This document shows positions 34,801-42,386 of a DNA stretch of 64,000 bases, piece after piece; position 1 is the first letter of the stretch; every line of letters starts with the position of its first letter. Origin of the DNA: Lachnospiraceae bacterium. GTDB lineage: Bacteria > Bacillota > Clostridia > Lachnospirales > Lachnospiraceae. The notes under the pieces were generated by a model. It was not told where the DNA came from and ran no database searches. It worked only from the letters and a program-made list of their open reading frames with translations. The stretch lies in the NCBI GenBank assembly GCA_021202335.1, contig JAJQDE010000042.1, forward strand, positions 27,442-91,441, written 5' to 3'. The position numbers and the translations under genes are program-made.

Positions 34801-35592
34801 GGCAAAAAGGCTACGCTTAATTTCACCGTGGCTGATAAGCTTGACGAAAGCTGGTTTGATTTGTCAGAGGTAAAGGCATTGCAGGAGAGCGAAAACCCAT
34901 ATACCGGAAAGGCTTACAAGCCGAAGGTTACGCTCACTGCGCAGGGAAAGGAAGAAAATGTCAAATATAAGGTAAGCTACCAAAATAATAAAGATGCCGG
35001 CACTGCAACGGTAGTCATTAAGGGCACGGGCAGCTATGGCGGAACGCTTTCTTACGAATTTGAAATACTTCCGCTTACACTGAATATCACCTCCTTTAAG
35101 CTTAATAAGCCTTCAAACACGTATACCGGGGGCGTAAACGCCGCAAAGCTTACGGTGAAGCACACAAACACTGCCACAAACAAAAAGGTGAGCCTGAAGG
35201 CAGGCAGGGATTATGAAATTCAGTATACCGCAGAGAGCGGGGAAACGACCACACAGCCGACGCAGGCAGGGACATACACCATGCTTCTTGTCGGAATTGG
35301 AAATTATACAAGCGAATATTCCGTGAATGACTCCTATGAAATTAAGCAAAACGACGTCAAAAAGGTGAGCGTGAAAATCACGGTGAGCGGCACGGAGCCT
35401 GCAATTACGGTCAAGCTTGGCAAAAACGTACTGCCTGAATCGGATTACACTGTAAGTTATTATACGGATAAGTCATGCACAGCTCCCGTAACGGAATTTG
35501 CGTCGAAAACGACCTATTACGCAAAGGTGGAGGGCACAGGGACGAACCTGACCAATTTAAAGCCCAAGGTAAAGAGCTTTAAGACAAAGTAA
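31852..35592 (+). CDS. Secreted transglutaminase-like protein with bacterial Ig-like repeats
   Basis: The 1246-residue protein begins with a signal peptide (MKKRIISVLLALTLAVTGLP). Residues about 125-210 are an acidic Glu/Thr repeat (EETTETEETTETEETTEAEE type). A transglutaminase-like domain follows with the triad Cys437 (GVCESYA), His473 (GGHAWNYV) and Asp489 (QDTTWN). From about residue 545 come Ig-like (Big_2) domains with the WSSSDETVATVDESG pattern, then a C-terminal region with NPYTGKAYKPKVTL and TGSYGGTLSYEF motifs. No LPXTG anchor is present. The TTG at 31852 follows AGGAGG with seven bases of spacing and is preferred to a GTG at 31804. Substrate unknown. Confidence 0.88.
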   Translation: MKKRIISVLLALTLAVTGLPVNGALRADAAELSEDEDNLYPFQLSENGKAIGSDAVVYEDMEYLSANTVNALADDAQEAYFEFVDLVAEARNAGDELNGAVAAVDEDGTLIFQYSIPVEMLLTAAEELAEAAEESASEEAVEAEETQPEADETQTEAEKLAETVEAEETTGAEETTETEETTETEETTEAEELTETAEAEETTETESEVSQESALTSENMELLAEFAVEEFPAIEKVQAELILDLGYNSSIIQQYNSTLSSDDWFSAQLSTDQKTIFDASEEMLEGTNTFDFTVSGAVSDTDICQGISARIMTNPYQCDWMDLSSTGTLGVSATYSSSVYTYYVTIGKSEYYSSSLNEEANETVLELAEAAQEYAAENYSDMPVYGIVKYFDEWICENNYYNYDGVYGSSATNASTRRAYYYCHSSYGILLKGYGVCESYALAMTRLLDSLGIPNMYATGQVVDDDGNELGGHAWNYVQMPDESWYLQDTTWNSSTTKGASTEEYLLCADDGYHSPMGNRYTIYDKAFEFVTPSSTAYQPSTETIFTISQTSVDLLAGETQTLTYTSDYIDADNVTETWSSSDETVATVDESGAVTAVSAGTAVITLTILGVSETCTVEVYALSETELWLFPGETQTLTYSGPYDADDSVAKTWKSSDTSVATVDENGVVTAVSAGAADITLTVSDMTMTCEVTVYSIPEVESITFDNGKTADLSDTCAISAKTKNETQQYTININYDEETACTAEQLIEKGIFEAPTAASSNEAVATAACEVSGDTIILTATLLAEGSAEITVSFGGSTATLSLTVKSGALSQTELNLMPKETQTLTYSGAYDDDDSVAKTWSSSDTKVAKVDSSGKVTAVAAGTAEITFTAADVELTCTVNVHQISSITFSDGGKTSLTASCGITNTAKEAQTFTLTVNQKAAQPAYTAEELIEKGIFEAPTAASSNVAAATAVCEVSEDTITLTVTPVAKGSAKITLTFGGKKATLNFTVADKLDESWFDLSEVKALQESENPYTGKAYKPKVTLTAQGKEENVKYKVSYQNNKDAGTATVVIKGTGSYGGTLSYEFEILPLTLNITSFKLNKPSNTYTGGVNAAKLTVKHTNTATNKKVSLKAGRDYEIQYTAESGETTTQPTQAGTYTMLLVGIGNYTSEYSVNDSYEIKQNDVKKVSVKITVSGTEPAITVKLGKNVLPESDYTVSYYTDKSCTAPVTEFASKTTYYAKVEGTGTNLTNLKPKVKSFKTK
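34094..34141 (+). repeat. Direct repeat, copy 1, inside the Ig-like gene
   Basis: This 48-base block is repeated exactly at 34652-34699. The offset of 558 bases is a whole number of codons, so the repeat duplicates protein sequence (IEKGIFEAPTAASSN) in frame. It marks a recent internal duplication of an Ig-like module. Confidence 0.85.
34652..34699 (+). repeat. Direct repeat, copy 2, inside the Ig-like gene
   Basis: Exact second copy of the block at 34094-34141. Sequence on both sides is related but clearly diverged, so this segment is either under constraint or was recently converted. Confidence 0.85.
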
Positions 35593-35607
35593 ATATAGTC
35601 AAAATGT

Positions 35608-35640
35608 CAAAAAGGAACCGTTTTTTTTGGTTCCTTTTTG
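35608..35640 (+). terminator. Intrinsic terminator after the Ig-like gene
   Basis: CAAAAAGGAACC (35608-35619) and GGTTCCTTTTTG (35629-35640) form a perfect 12-bp stem around a T-rich loop. Confidence 0.9.
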
Positions 35641-35649
35641 TGTAAAGTA

Positions 35650-35679
35650 TTGACAAATACGCAGGCTTCAAAGTAAAAT
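35650..35679 (+). promoter_or_regulatory. Promoter of the REC-GGDEF-EAL gene
   Basis: TTGACA (35650-35655) and TAAAAT (35674-35679) are 18 bases apart. It follows the terminator by ten bases and precedes the ATG at 35725. Confidence 0.8.
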
Positions 35680-35724
35680 TATTATGGACATATACAAAAT
35701 AAGCGGGCATAAAGGAGCGATTGC

Positions 35725-37785
35725 ATGGTAGAAAAAGATACAATAATGCTGGTGGATGATGAGGAGCTGATTAAAAAGACACTGACCGACGTGCTTACCG
35801 AGGAGTTTGAAGTGATATGCGCGTCTAACGGTAAGGAAGCATTGGAGCTTTTGGAAGAAAATGTGAATCGGATAGCCGTAATCGTGCTGGATTTGATTAT
35901 GCCCGTTATGGACGGCTTTCAGTTTATGGATGAATTTCGGCTGCATAGGGAATATGATAACATTCCGGTTATCGTAGCGACCGCGAATGAGGACTGGCAC
36001 TCCGAAAAGAAATGCCTTGAGGCGGGCGTATGGGATTTTGTCATGAAGCCCTACAACCCTGAGCTTTTGAGCTTCCGCATAAAGAATGCGCTTGAGAAAA
36101 GCCGTATGCTGATGTCGGAGCGGGATTTGATTACGGGACTGTATACAATGCCTAAGCTCTATCAGGAGGTGCGCAGGCTCCTTGCGAATGCCGGGGACGT
36201 CACCTATGCGTTTATACGTATGGATATTGACCGCTTTAAAATGATTAACAACTTTTACGGCGTCAACGAGGGAGATAAAGTCCTTATCAGTGTGGCAAAT
36301 GAGCTTAAGCGCGTATCAAAGGTGTTTGACAATTATGTTTACGGCAGGATTGAAAATGATGTGTTTGCCGTGTGTATGCCATATAAGGAGGAAAACATTG
36401 ACCTTTTGGTAAATGCGATTCAGCTTGCCCTAAAGAAGGTAAATAAGGACTACAATATCAAGATATCATGCGGCGTTTACGTGATATCCGACCCCACAAT
36501 GGACGTGTCGGATATGTATGACAGAGCATTTTTGGCGGCAAAAAACTGTAAGGGCAAATTTGTGGAAAGCGTGTCGTACTATGCTGACAGCATGATAGAA
36601 ACCATGCGTCAGGAGCAGTTTGTCATAAATGAGGTGAATAAGGCTCTCGAGGAGGAGCAGTTCGAGGTATATCTGCAGCCCAAAATCAACCTTGTAAAGG
36701 ATAAGTCCTACGGCGCTGAAGCGCTTGTGCGGTGGCGGCATCCCGAAAAGGGCATGATTGCCCCGAATGATTTTATCCCCGTGTATGAGCGCAACGGCAT
36801 AATCGGAAAGCTCGACCAATATATGTGGAGGCATGTGTGCATGCTGCTGCGCAAGTGGCTTGACGAGGGGAAAAAGCCCAATCCCATTTCCGTGAACGTG
36901 TCGCAGGTGAATATATATAATCCGCATTTAGTGGATATTTTAAAAAATCTTATAACGGAGTACCGGATTCCGGCTGAGCTGATGAACCTTGAGCTTACGG
37001 AGAGCGCGTTTATGGAGGATCAGGAGCTTGTAATGAAAACCATGGGTAAGCTGCATGACCTTGGCTTTGTCATCATGATGGACGATTTTGGAAGCGGCTA
37101 CTCTTCGCTGAACGTGCTGAAGGACATGGAGGTGGATTACCTCAAGGTGGATATGAAGTTTCTGCAGCAGGACAGGGAATTTAACGGCAAGGGTGAGAAG
37201 GTGCTCACCTCCGTTATCCGCATGGCGAAATGGCTGCACCTTCCATCAATTGTGGAGGGCGTGGAAACGATAGAACAGGTGGACTTTTTGAAGTGCATCG
37301 GCTGTGAGTACGCGCAGGGCTATTACTATGCGAAGCCCATGCAGATAGCGGATTATGAAAAATTTGTTGAAAATGAAGAGCTTAGCGAAACAGAGCTGTT
37401 TACGGACGAAAACACCGGCATTGTCAGCGACCTTTGGAACACGCGCTCACACGTCAGCCTGTTTCTTGACCTGCTGGACTTTCCGATGGCAATATACGAA
37501 TACCGCAAGGATAAGCTGGAGCTTTTGCGGACAAACAAAAAGAACGATAGTGAGATTGCCTTTGAGAAGGGAATTGATGAGAATGAACATAACCGCAGAG
37601 TGCGCAACGAGAGGGAAATTCTGAAAGAGGAGTTCCATAAGCTTGTGAGCGGAGATTTTGTCGAACCCGTCGAGTATGAGGTGACGGACGATTTGTGGTA
37701 TAAGGTTACGATAAAACTGATAGGGAAACGGGTAGATACCATGATAATGCTTGTCACATTTTATGATATCAGCGATTATAAATAA
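35725..37785 (+). CDS. Cyclic di-GMP phosphodiesterase: receiver, degenerate GGDEF and EAL domains
   Basis: The receiver domain carries Asp56 (VIVLDLIMPVMDG) and KPYN. The GGDEF domain is degenerate: the signature site reads YGRIENDVF near residue 210, so cyclase activity is not expected. The EAL domain (from about residue 310) keeps its catalytic motifs: EALVRW with Glu332, ELTES, MDDFGSGYSS, KVDMKF and VEGVET. A C-terminal extension of about 120 residues resembles a PAS-like sensor region. The protein should degrade cyclic di-GMP under control of phosphorylation. No histidine kinase gene is adjacent. Its output could reach the two PilZ proteins encoded in this window. Confidence 0.92.
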   Translation: MVEKDTIMLVDDEELIKKTLTDVLTEEFEVICASNGKEALELLEENVNRIAVIVLDLIMPVMDGFQFMDEFRLHREYDNIPVIVATANEDWHSEKKCLEAGVWDFVMKPYNPELLSFRIKNALEKSRMLMSERDLITGLYTMPKLYQEVRRLLANAGDVTYAFIRMDIDRFKMINNFYGVNEGDKVLISVANELKRVSKVFDNYVYGRIENDVFAVCMPYKEENIDLLVNAIQLALKKVNKDYNIKISCGVYVISDPTMDVSDMYDRAFLAAKNCKGKFVESVSYYADSMIETMRQEQFVINEVNKALEEEQFEVYLQPKINLVKDKSYGAEALVRWRHPEKGMIAPNDFIPVYERNGIIGKLDQYMWRHVCMLLRKWLDEGKKPNPISVNVSQVNIYNPHLVDILKNLITEYRIPAELMNLELTESAFMEDQELVMKTMGKLHDLGFVIMMDDFGSGYSSLNVLKDMEVDYLKVDMKFLQQDREFNGKGEKVLTSVIRMAKWLHLPSIVEGVETIEQVDFLKCIGCEYAQGYYYAKPMQIADYEKFVENEELSETELFTDENTGIVSDLWNTRSHVSLFLDLLDFPMAIYEYRKDKLELLRTNKKNDSEIAFEKGIDENEHNRRVRNEREILKEEFHKLVSGDFVEPVEYEVTDDLWYKVTIKLIGKRVDTMIMLVTFYDISDYK

Positions 37786-37803
37786 TCAGTGATTATAAAT
37801 AAT
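37770..37803 (+). repeat. 17-bp tandem duplication across the phosphodiesterase stop
   Basis: The unit CAG(C/T)GATTATAAATAAT occurs at 37770-37786 and 37787-37803, differing at one base. It contains the last codons and stop of the gene, so the second copy is noncoding. Confidence 0.85.
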
Positions 37804-37861
37804 CAGAATATGCCAAAGGCGCATGTAAAAAATATTGGTAAAGATATTGGAACGTTCCGTA

Positions 37862-37890
37862 TTGATATTTTTACCGTGTTAGGTTATACT
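37862..37890 (+). promoter_or_regulatory. Promoter of the probable 6S RNA
   Basis: TTGATA (37862-37867) and TATACT (37885-37890) are 17 bases apart, near consensus. No protein start follows within 290 bases, which fits an RNA gene. Confidence 0.85.
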
Positions 37891-37896
37891 ATAAGT

Positions 37897-38082
37897 AATC
37901 TGGAATGTGCGATAACTCTTGTCATTTTGAACCTACATCACTTTAAACGGGATTCCTATATTGCCTGATTAATGTCAAGCCTCCCATTGATGGTCAGAGG
38001 AAGACAGCGAGATGGTTGCGGTTGCCCACCTGGCATTTAGCTGGGAGTCAAAATACAGGAGCCGGCATTTTGGGGATATACG
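37897..38082 (+). ncRNA. ssrS: Probable 6S RNA
   Basis: The stretch has a strong promoter, no open frame and a strong terminator. The ends close into a long stem: CTCTTGTCATTTTGA (37916-37930) pairs with TCAAAATACAGGAG (38048-38061) with one bulge and one wobble pair. Inside lies GAACCTACAT...AAACGGGATTCC, which resembles the GAACCTAC and CGGGAT elements of the central bubble of Bacillus 6S RNA, and later TTGCCCACCTGGC. A length of about 185 nucleotides suits 6S RNA, which binds the housekeeping RNA polymerase holoenzyme. Another structured RNA cannot be excluded without a covariance-model search. Confidence 0.7.
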
Positions 38083-38086
38083 AATG

Positions 38087-38116
38087 AAAAAAGCAGCCCG
38101 GGCGGCTGCTTTTTTG
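38087..38116 (+). terminator. Intrinsic terminator of the 6S RNA gene
   Basis: AAAAAAGCAGCC (38087-38098) and GGCTGCTTTTTT (38104-38115) form a perfect 12-bp stem with loop CGGGC. Confidence 0.95.
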
Positions 38117-38209
38117 CTCGTATGGGAAAGCGTGTCCTTCGGCGCTGACTATTAAACCTTATCAGTATGGAGGTATGGAGCCATTCGCAAAAACAGCCGT
38201 CAAAAATTC

Positions 38210-39703
38210 GTGCTAAAGAAGCTGTCGGCGGTTCTGCTGTGGTGTATTCTGGCAGCAGGAATTTATTGGTGCAGCGCTTCCACAAAGGAGAGCGGGGAAA
38301 CGAATGAGCCTGAAAGCGCTAAGGCGCCTGAAGCTGACGAAACGGCGGATGAAGGCAATGCCGCGGACGACGAGGAAAGCGCATTGTCCGACAGCATCAG
38401 GGTTTTAATAAAAACGGATGATTTTGGAGGCATTTACCATGATGAGCTGAAGGTCGTGTGTGAGGAAGGTCTTGTCGCCTGCTGCGGCAGTAATTGGGTG
38501 GAATATACGCCCGGGGAGGAATGTATTGTCAATTCCGAAAGCTTTCGCGATGCGGAGGATTTTCTGATTACATTGACCGGAAACAATGGAGCGCCCCTTT
38601 GCATTGCCAACCTTAAGCGGAGCGCGGACGCCTCGTACAGGGGAAGCCTGGAGTGCCGGCTTACGGCAGAGGGGATTGTGGTTATAAACGAGCTTAAGGT
38701 TGAGGAGTATTTATATGGGGTGGTTCCGAGCGAAATGCAGTCGTCGTACCCGCATGAGGCGTTGAAGGCGCAGGCAATCAGTGCGCGTACATACACCTAT
38801 TATCACAAAAAAAGCTATGCTTATCCCGAATGGAGCGCGCATGTGGACGACAGCACGGCTTTTCAGGTATATAAAAACATAAGCGAAACAAATGAGGCGA
38901 TAACTGCCGTGGATGAAACAAAAAATGAGGTTCTTACCTTTGGGGATGAGATTATTGAGAGCTTTTATTATTCAACCTCCGGAGGCTTTAGCGGCGGCGC
39001 GCGTGTTTGGAGCGATGAGGAGAGCGACATGGATGCCTGGCTGTACGAAACGGGCGACGAGCGCTTTGCGCAAAACGATGAGGAGGGAGAAGCGGCATAT
39101 CAGAGCTTTATTGACGCCGGAAATCCTTCCGACGTAGAATACAAGGAGGCATGGTATCGCTGGAATTACGAAAAAAGTCTGGACGGGGAGGGATGCCGGA
39201 GGCTTTTGGAACGCTTATACGAGCTGGCAGGTCAGCTTCCCGACAAGGTTAAAATACGTTCGCAGTATTTGTCAAAGGAAAAGCTCTTAGAGGAAACGGC
39301 AATCAGGGATATCCGTATCCTGAAACGGCAAAAAAGCGGACTTGTGACCGCGCTCTTAATAGAAACGGACAATTTTATGGTAAGCGTCAGGACGCAGCAC
39401 GTAATCAGGCAGGCGCTTGCGGCGCAGGGCGACATCGTCGTCAAAAATGACGGCTCGGCATACAGTATGGGTGATTTGCTGGCAAGCGCGTATTTTTATA
39501 TTGAAAAAGTATATGACTCTGATAATAATAAAGAAAACGGGGATAATTTAAAGGAGATTATCATACATGGCGCGGGACTCGGGCACGGCTGCGGAATGTC
39601 GCAAAACGGCGCAAAGAATTTGGCGGACAGAGGTTTCACGGCATATGAAATACTGGCATATTATTATAATGGAGCCATAAAGTCCGCGGAGAGCTTAAAA
39701 TAG
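38210..39703 (+). CDS. SpoIID/LytB-domain protein (membrane-anchored lytic transglycosylase type)
   Basis: An N-terminal membrane segment (LSAVLLWCILAAGIYW) is followed by an acidic linker and a SpoIID domain. Typical motifs are EEYLYGVVPSEMQSSYP, with the catalytic-type Glu in PSEM, ALKAQAISARTY, YYSTSGG and, near the end, GLGHGCGMSQNGA. SpoIID cuts glycan strands during spore engulfment; LytB-type relatives act in vegetative cells. The start is uncertain. GTG 38210 has no ribosome site, whereas GGAGG at 38169-38173 stands nine bases before an in-frame ATT at 38183, which would give a basic N-terminus (IRKNSRQKFVLKK). The YihY-family gene follows after 28 bases. Confidence 0.85.
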   Translation: MLKKLSAVLLWCILAAGIYWCSASTKESGETNEPESAKAPEADETADEGNAADDEESALSDSIRVLIKTDDFGGIYHDELKVVCEEGLVACCGSNWVEYTPGEECIVNSESFRDAEDFLITLTGNNGAPLCIANLKRSADASYRGSLECRLTAEGIVVINELKVEEYLYGVVPSEMQSSYPHEALKAQAISARTYTYYHKKSYAYPEWSAHVDDSTAFQVYKNISETNEAITAVDETKNEVLTFGDEIIESFYYSTSGGFSGGARVWSDEESDMDAWLYETGDERFAQNDEEGEAAYQSFIDAGNPSDVEYKEAWYRWNYEKSLDGEGCRRLLERLYELAGQLPDKVKIRSQYLSKEKLLEETAIRDIRILKRQKSGLVTALLIETDNFMVSVRTQHVIRQALAAQGDIVVKNDGSAYSMGDLLASAYFYIEKVYDSDNNKENGDNLKEIIIHGAGLGHGCGMSQNGAKNLADRGFTAYEILAYYYNGAIKSAESLK

Positions 39704-39731
39704 CAGCTGCGGGCTGCAAGGAGTGCGCGGC

Positions 39732-40586
39732 ATGAGAGTATACAGACAAAGCTTTTTTTCAAAGCTGTACGGACTGCAGAGGGATATACGCAAATCAATA
39801 AAAGAGGCAAAGGTAAGCACCTGCGCCTCTTCTGCCGCGTTCTTTCTGTTTCTTTCCATCTTTCCCTCAATCATGCTTGTAAGCGGTCTGCTTCCTTATG
39901 ATGTTATCAGCGGAAGAAACGCGCTGAATATTTCACAGGCGGTAATCCCCGAGAAGGTTTACGGCTTTTTGATGGGAATTGCCGGAAGCTGTAATGGCAG
40001 CAATATGACACTTATGTCAGTTTCTGCGCTGGTAGTCATCTGGTCCGCGTCCAGGGGAGTGCTTGCGCTGATACGCGGTTTAAATCACATTTATGCGGCT
40101 GATGAGCCGGTAAATGATATTGTATTGCGCCTGAAAGCAGCCTTTTATACCGTGCTCCTGCTTCTTGCCGGCTTTTTATTTGCCGGATTGATTGTATTTG
40201 GGAACGCGATTGTAAACCGGCTGGCAGCGGATAATGAGGTCTTGAGCCGGCTTTGGCGGGTGGCAGGGGTGTTCAGGCATATTTTGGCTGCCGGGGCGAT
40301 GTCAGTTGTATTCTGCACCATGTACGGAATTCTTCCCGATAACCGGCTCACATGGAGGGAAAATTATCCGGGAGCGGTGTTTACCTCTGTTTTTTGGACG
40401 CTGTATTCGTTCGGCTTTTCGGTGTATGTGGATTATTTCGGAGGCTTTTCAATGTATGGGAGCCTGACTGCGATTATCATTGTTATGATATGGCTCTATT
40501 TCTGTATGTATATTTTCTTTTGCGGCGCGCTTGTGAATAAATGGATTGCCGAAGGGTATATAGACGACTATATGCAGATGCTTTGA
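39732..40586 (+). CDS. YihY/BrkB family membrane protein
   Basis: The 284-residue protein has about six membrane segments and the family pattern: STCASSAAFFLFLSIFPSIM near the N-terminus, WSASRGVLALIRGLNHIY in the middle and SMYGSLTAIIIVMIWLYFCM near the end. Early naming as ribonuclease BN was wrong; the family is of unknown transport or envelope function. AGGAG at 39719-39723 supports ATG 39732 rather than the GTG at 39723. Confidence 0.9.
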   Translation: MRVYRQSFFSKLYGLQRDIRKSIKEAKVSTCASSAAFFLFLSIFPSIMLVSGLLPYDVISGRNALNISQAVIPEKVYGFLMGIAGSCNGSNMTLMSVSALVVIWSASRGVLALIRGLNHIYAADEPVNDIVLRLKAAFYTVLLLLAGFLFAGLIVFGNAIVNRLAADNEVLSRLWRVAGVFRHILAAGAMSVVFCTMYGILPDNRLTWRENYPGAVFTSVFWTLYSFGFSVYVDYFGGFSMYGSLTAIIIVMIWLYFCMYIFFCGALVNKWIAEGYIDDYMQML

Positions 40587-40645
40587 AGCTCCTTATTATT
40601 CACTGTATTCGCCGGATCTGAATGTAAACGATGCATGTAAATGGT

Positions 40646-40673
40646 TTGATTTTTTGGAAAAATATGCTATACT
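40646..40673 (+). promoter_or_regulatory. Promoter of the second Ig-like gene
   Basis: TTGATT (40646-40651) and TATACT (40668-40673) are 16 bases apart, with a TG extension (TGC) before the -10 box. The ATG follows at 40721 behind GGAGG. Confidence 0.8.
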
Positions 40674-40720
40674 GTCGTTAGTCCATAAAAGTAATCAAAG
40701 TAATCCGGAGGGTTCTTAAT

Positions 40721-42349
40721 ATGAATAAAAAGAAAAAACGATTAAAAATTTTGTTTTTGAGCTTTATTGCCGTACTCCTGACAGCGCTTGGCGCGCCCGC
40801 CACGCTTTTGGAGGTCGCGGCGTGGGATCAGGACAGCATCAGCGTTGGCAGCACCGTTTCCGTCGGTGAAACGATTACATGCTCCGATTCGGCGGATAAG
40901 ACGGTATGCATTACATATTACAACAGCAGCGGGGAGCAGCTTGCCAAGCAGGAGGGAGATAAGCTGACTGTGCAGAGCTATTACGATTCGGGCACGGGCG
41001 CTTATTATGAGGAATATACGGTTACGTCCAAAAATAACGGCGATACGGTGATGGAGATAAGCCTGCAGGGAATTTCGCCGGATGTGGAAAACACTCATAC
41101 GCTGTCGGGAATTTATGTTAGTCAGGCGCCGACAAAGACCACGTATACATCAGGAGATGTGTTTGACAGCACGGGAATGGTCATAACGGCATATTATTCC
41201 GATAATACATGGAGAAATGTTACGGGCTACACCGTTACGCCGAGCGGCAAGCTTACAAAGAGCACAAAGTATGTTACAATAGAGTTTACGGAGAGCGGCG
41301 TTACGGCAGCGACTACACAGAGCATTACGGTCAAAGCAAAGAGCAGTACCTCGTATACCATTTCGGCAAGCGCGGCAGCAGGCGGTTACATTTCGGACGA
41401 AGGGGATTCCTCGGTAAAAAAGGGAAACGATAAGACCTATACGATAACCCCGTACAGCGGTTATGTTATCAATTATGTTGAGGTTGACGGAAATAATGTG
41501 GGGGCGGTTTCCTCATACGAATTTGAGGACGTGGACGACGACCATACGATTGCGGCATATTTTGTATACGGGAGCGCGGTAAGCAGCGCAAACAAAAAGA
41601 CGCTTACCGTTATCGGAAGCTTTGCCGCGGCAAGCGGCGCGGGGCAGTACGCGCAGGGCGCAAGCGTGGCGGTTGACGCAGGCACGGTTCCCGGCTTTGT
41701 CTTTGCCGGGTGGCTTGCATCGGACGGGCTTACCTATCCGTCGTCGGCGTTTTCACTGACCATGCCGGGCTACGATTTGATTTTGTATGCAAATTGGGTG
41801 CAGGCGGGGACGCAGAGCGAATTGTATCAGGCAGTCACGACAAATTTAAAGGGGACGCAGCTTAGCGGCTGGACGGAAATTACAAATAAGCTTGCCTCAT
41901 TCAGCGCGGAGGACCTTGAAACGGGCGGCGCGGTTATGAAGGTCGCGGTGGGCGGCGTAAGCTGCTATATAGACGCGGGCGCTGTCGCAGTGCTCAATAC
42001 AAGGCAGGGCGTTGCAATGGAGGTTTCATACGGTGAGGATATAAGCTTTACGTTTTACAGTGATTTGGACAATTCGCTGTTTACCGAAACGGATTTTACG
42101 TGCGCGTTCAGCACCTCGTCAAACCCGATTGTCCGTGAAAAGAACGTGACATTTACTCAGACGGGCGCGCTCAACACGGGCGTTTACGTTAATGTGCTGC
42201 TGTCCGACGCCACGCCGGGGCAGACGGCGTATGTATATCTTGTGGACGGAAACGGTAATGAGATTATGTATCTGCCCGTGATTGTGGATTCGGAAAACAG
42301 GGTATCAATTCCGATGGCGGCTAAGATAAATTTAAGCATTAAATATTAA
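40721..42349 (+). CDS. Secreted protein with Ig-like and InlB-type repeat domains
   Basis: A signal peptide (LKILFLSFIAVLLTALGAPA) precedes beta-rich domains. An Ig-like domain at about residues 130-205 shows TTYTSGDVFDSTGMVITAYY. A repeat at about 210-290 has the GYVINYVEVDG...DDDHTIAAYF pattern, and a segment at about 295-365 has the GFVFAGWLASDG pattern of Listeria/Bacteroides-type repeats. The C-terminal 180 residues are not recognised. No sortase motif or membrane anchor is visible, so it is probably released or held non-covalently. Only 37 bases separate it from pheS, without a terminator. Confidence 0.8.
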   Translation: MNKKKKRLKILFLSFIAVLLTALGAPATLLEVAAWDQDSISVGSTVSVGETITCSDSADKTVCITYYNSSGEQLAKQEGDKLTVQSYYDSGTGAYYEEYTVTSKNNGDTVMEISLQGISPDVENTHTLSGIYVSQAPTKTTYTSGDVFDSTGMVITAYYSDNTWRNVTGYTVTPSGKLTKSTKYVTIEFTESGVTAATTQSITVKAKSSTSYTISASAAAGGYISDEGDSSVKKGNDKTYTITPYSGYVINYVEVDGNNVGAVSSYEFEDVDDDHTIAAYFVYGSAVSSANKKTLTVIGSFAAASGAGQYAQGASVAVDAGTVPGFVFAGWLASDGLTYPSSAFSLTMPGYDLILYANWVQAGTQSELYQAVTTNLKGTQLSGWTEITNKLASFSAEDLETGGAVMKVAVGGVSCYIDAGAVAVLNTRQGVAMEVSYGEDISFTFYSDLDNSLFTETDFTCAFSTSSNPIVREKNVTFTQTGALNTGVYVNVLLSDATPGQTAYVYLVDGNGNEIMYLPVIVDSENRVSIPMAAKINLSIKY

Positions 42350-42386
42350 TATGCCGCATAGGCGGACTGGAAACTGGAGGATTATG

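Noticed and set aside
36300..36400. Active diguanylate cyclase in the GGDEF domain
   Set aside because: The signature site reads IENDV in place of GGDEF, so cyclase chemistry is not expected.
37849..37858. Palindrome GGAACGTTCC as a LexA (SOS) box
   Set aside because: It does not match the Firmicutes SOS box spacing (GAAC-N4-GTTC) and lies just upstream of the 6S RNA promoter, where SOS control is not expected.
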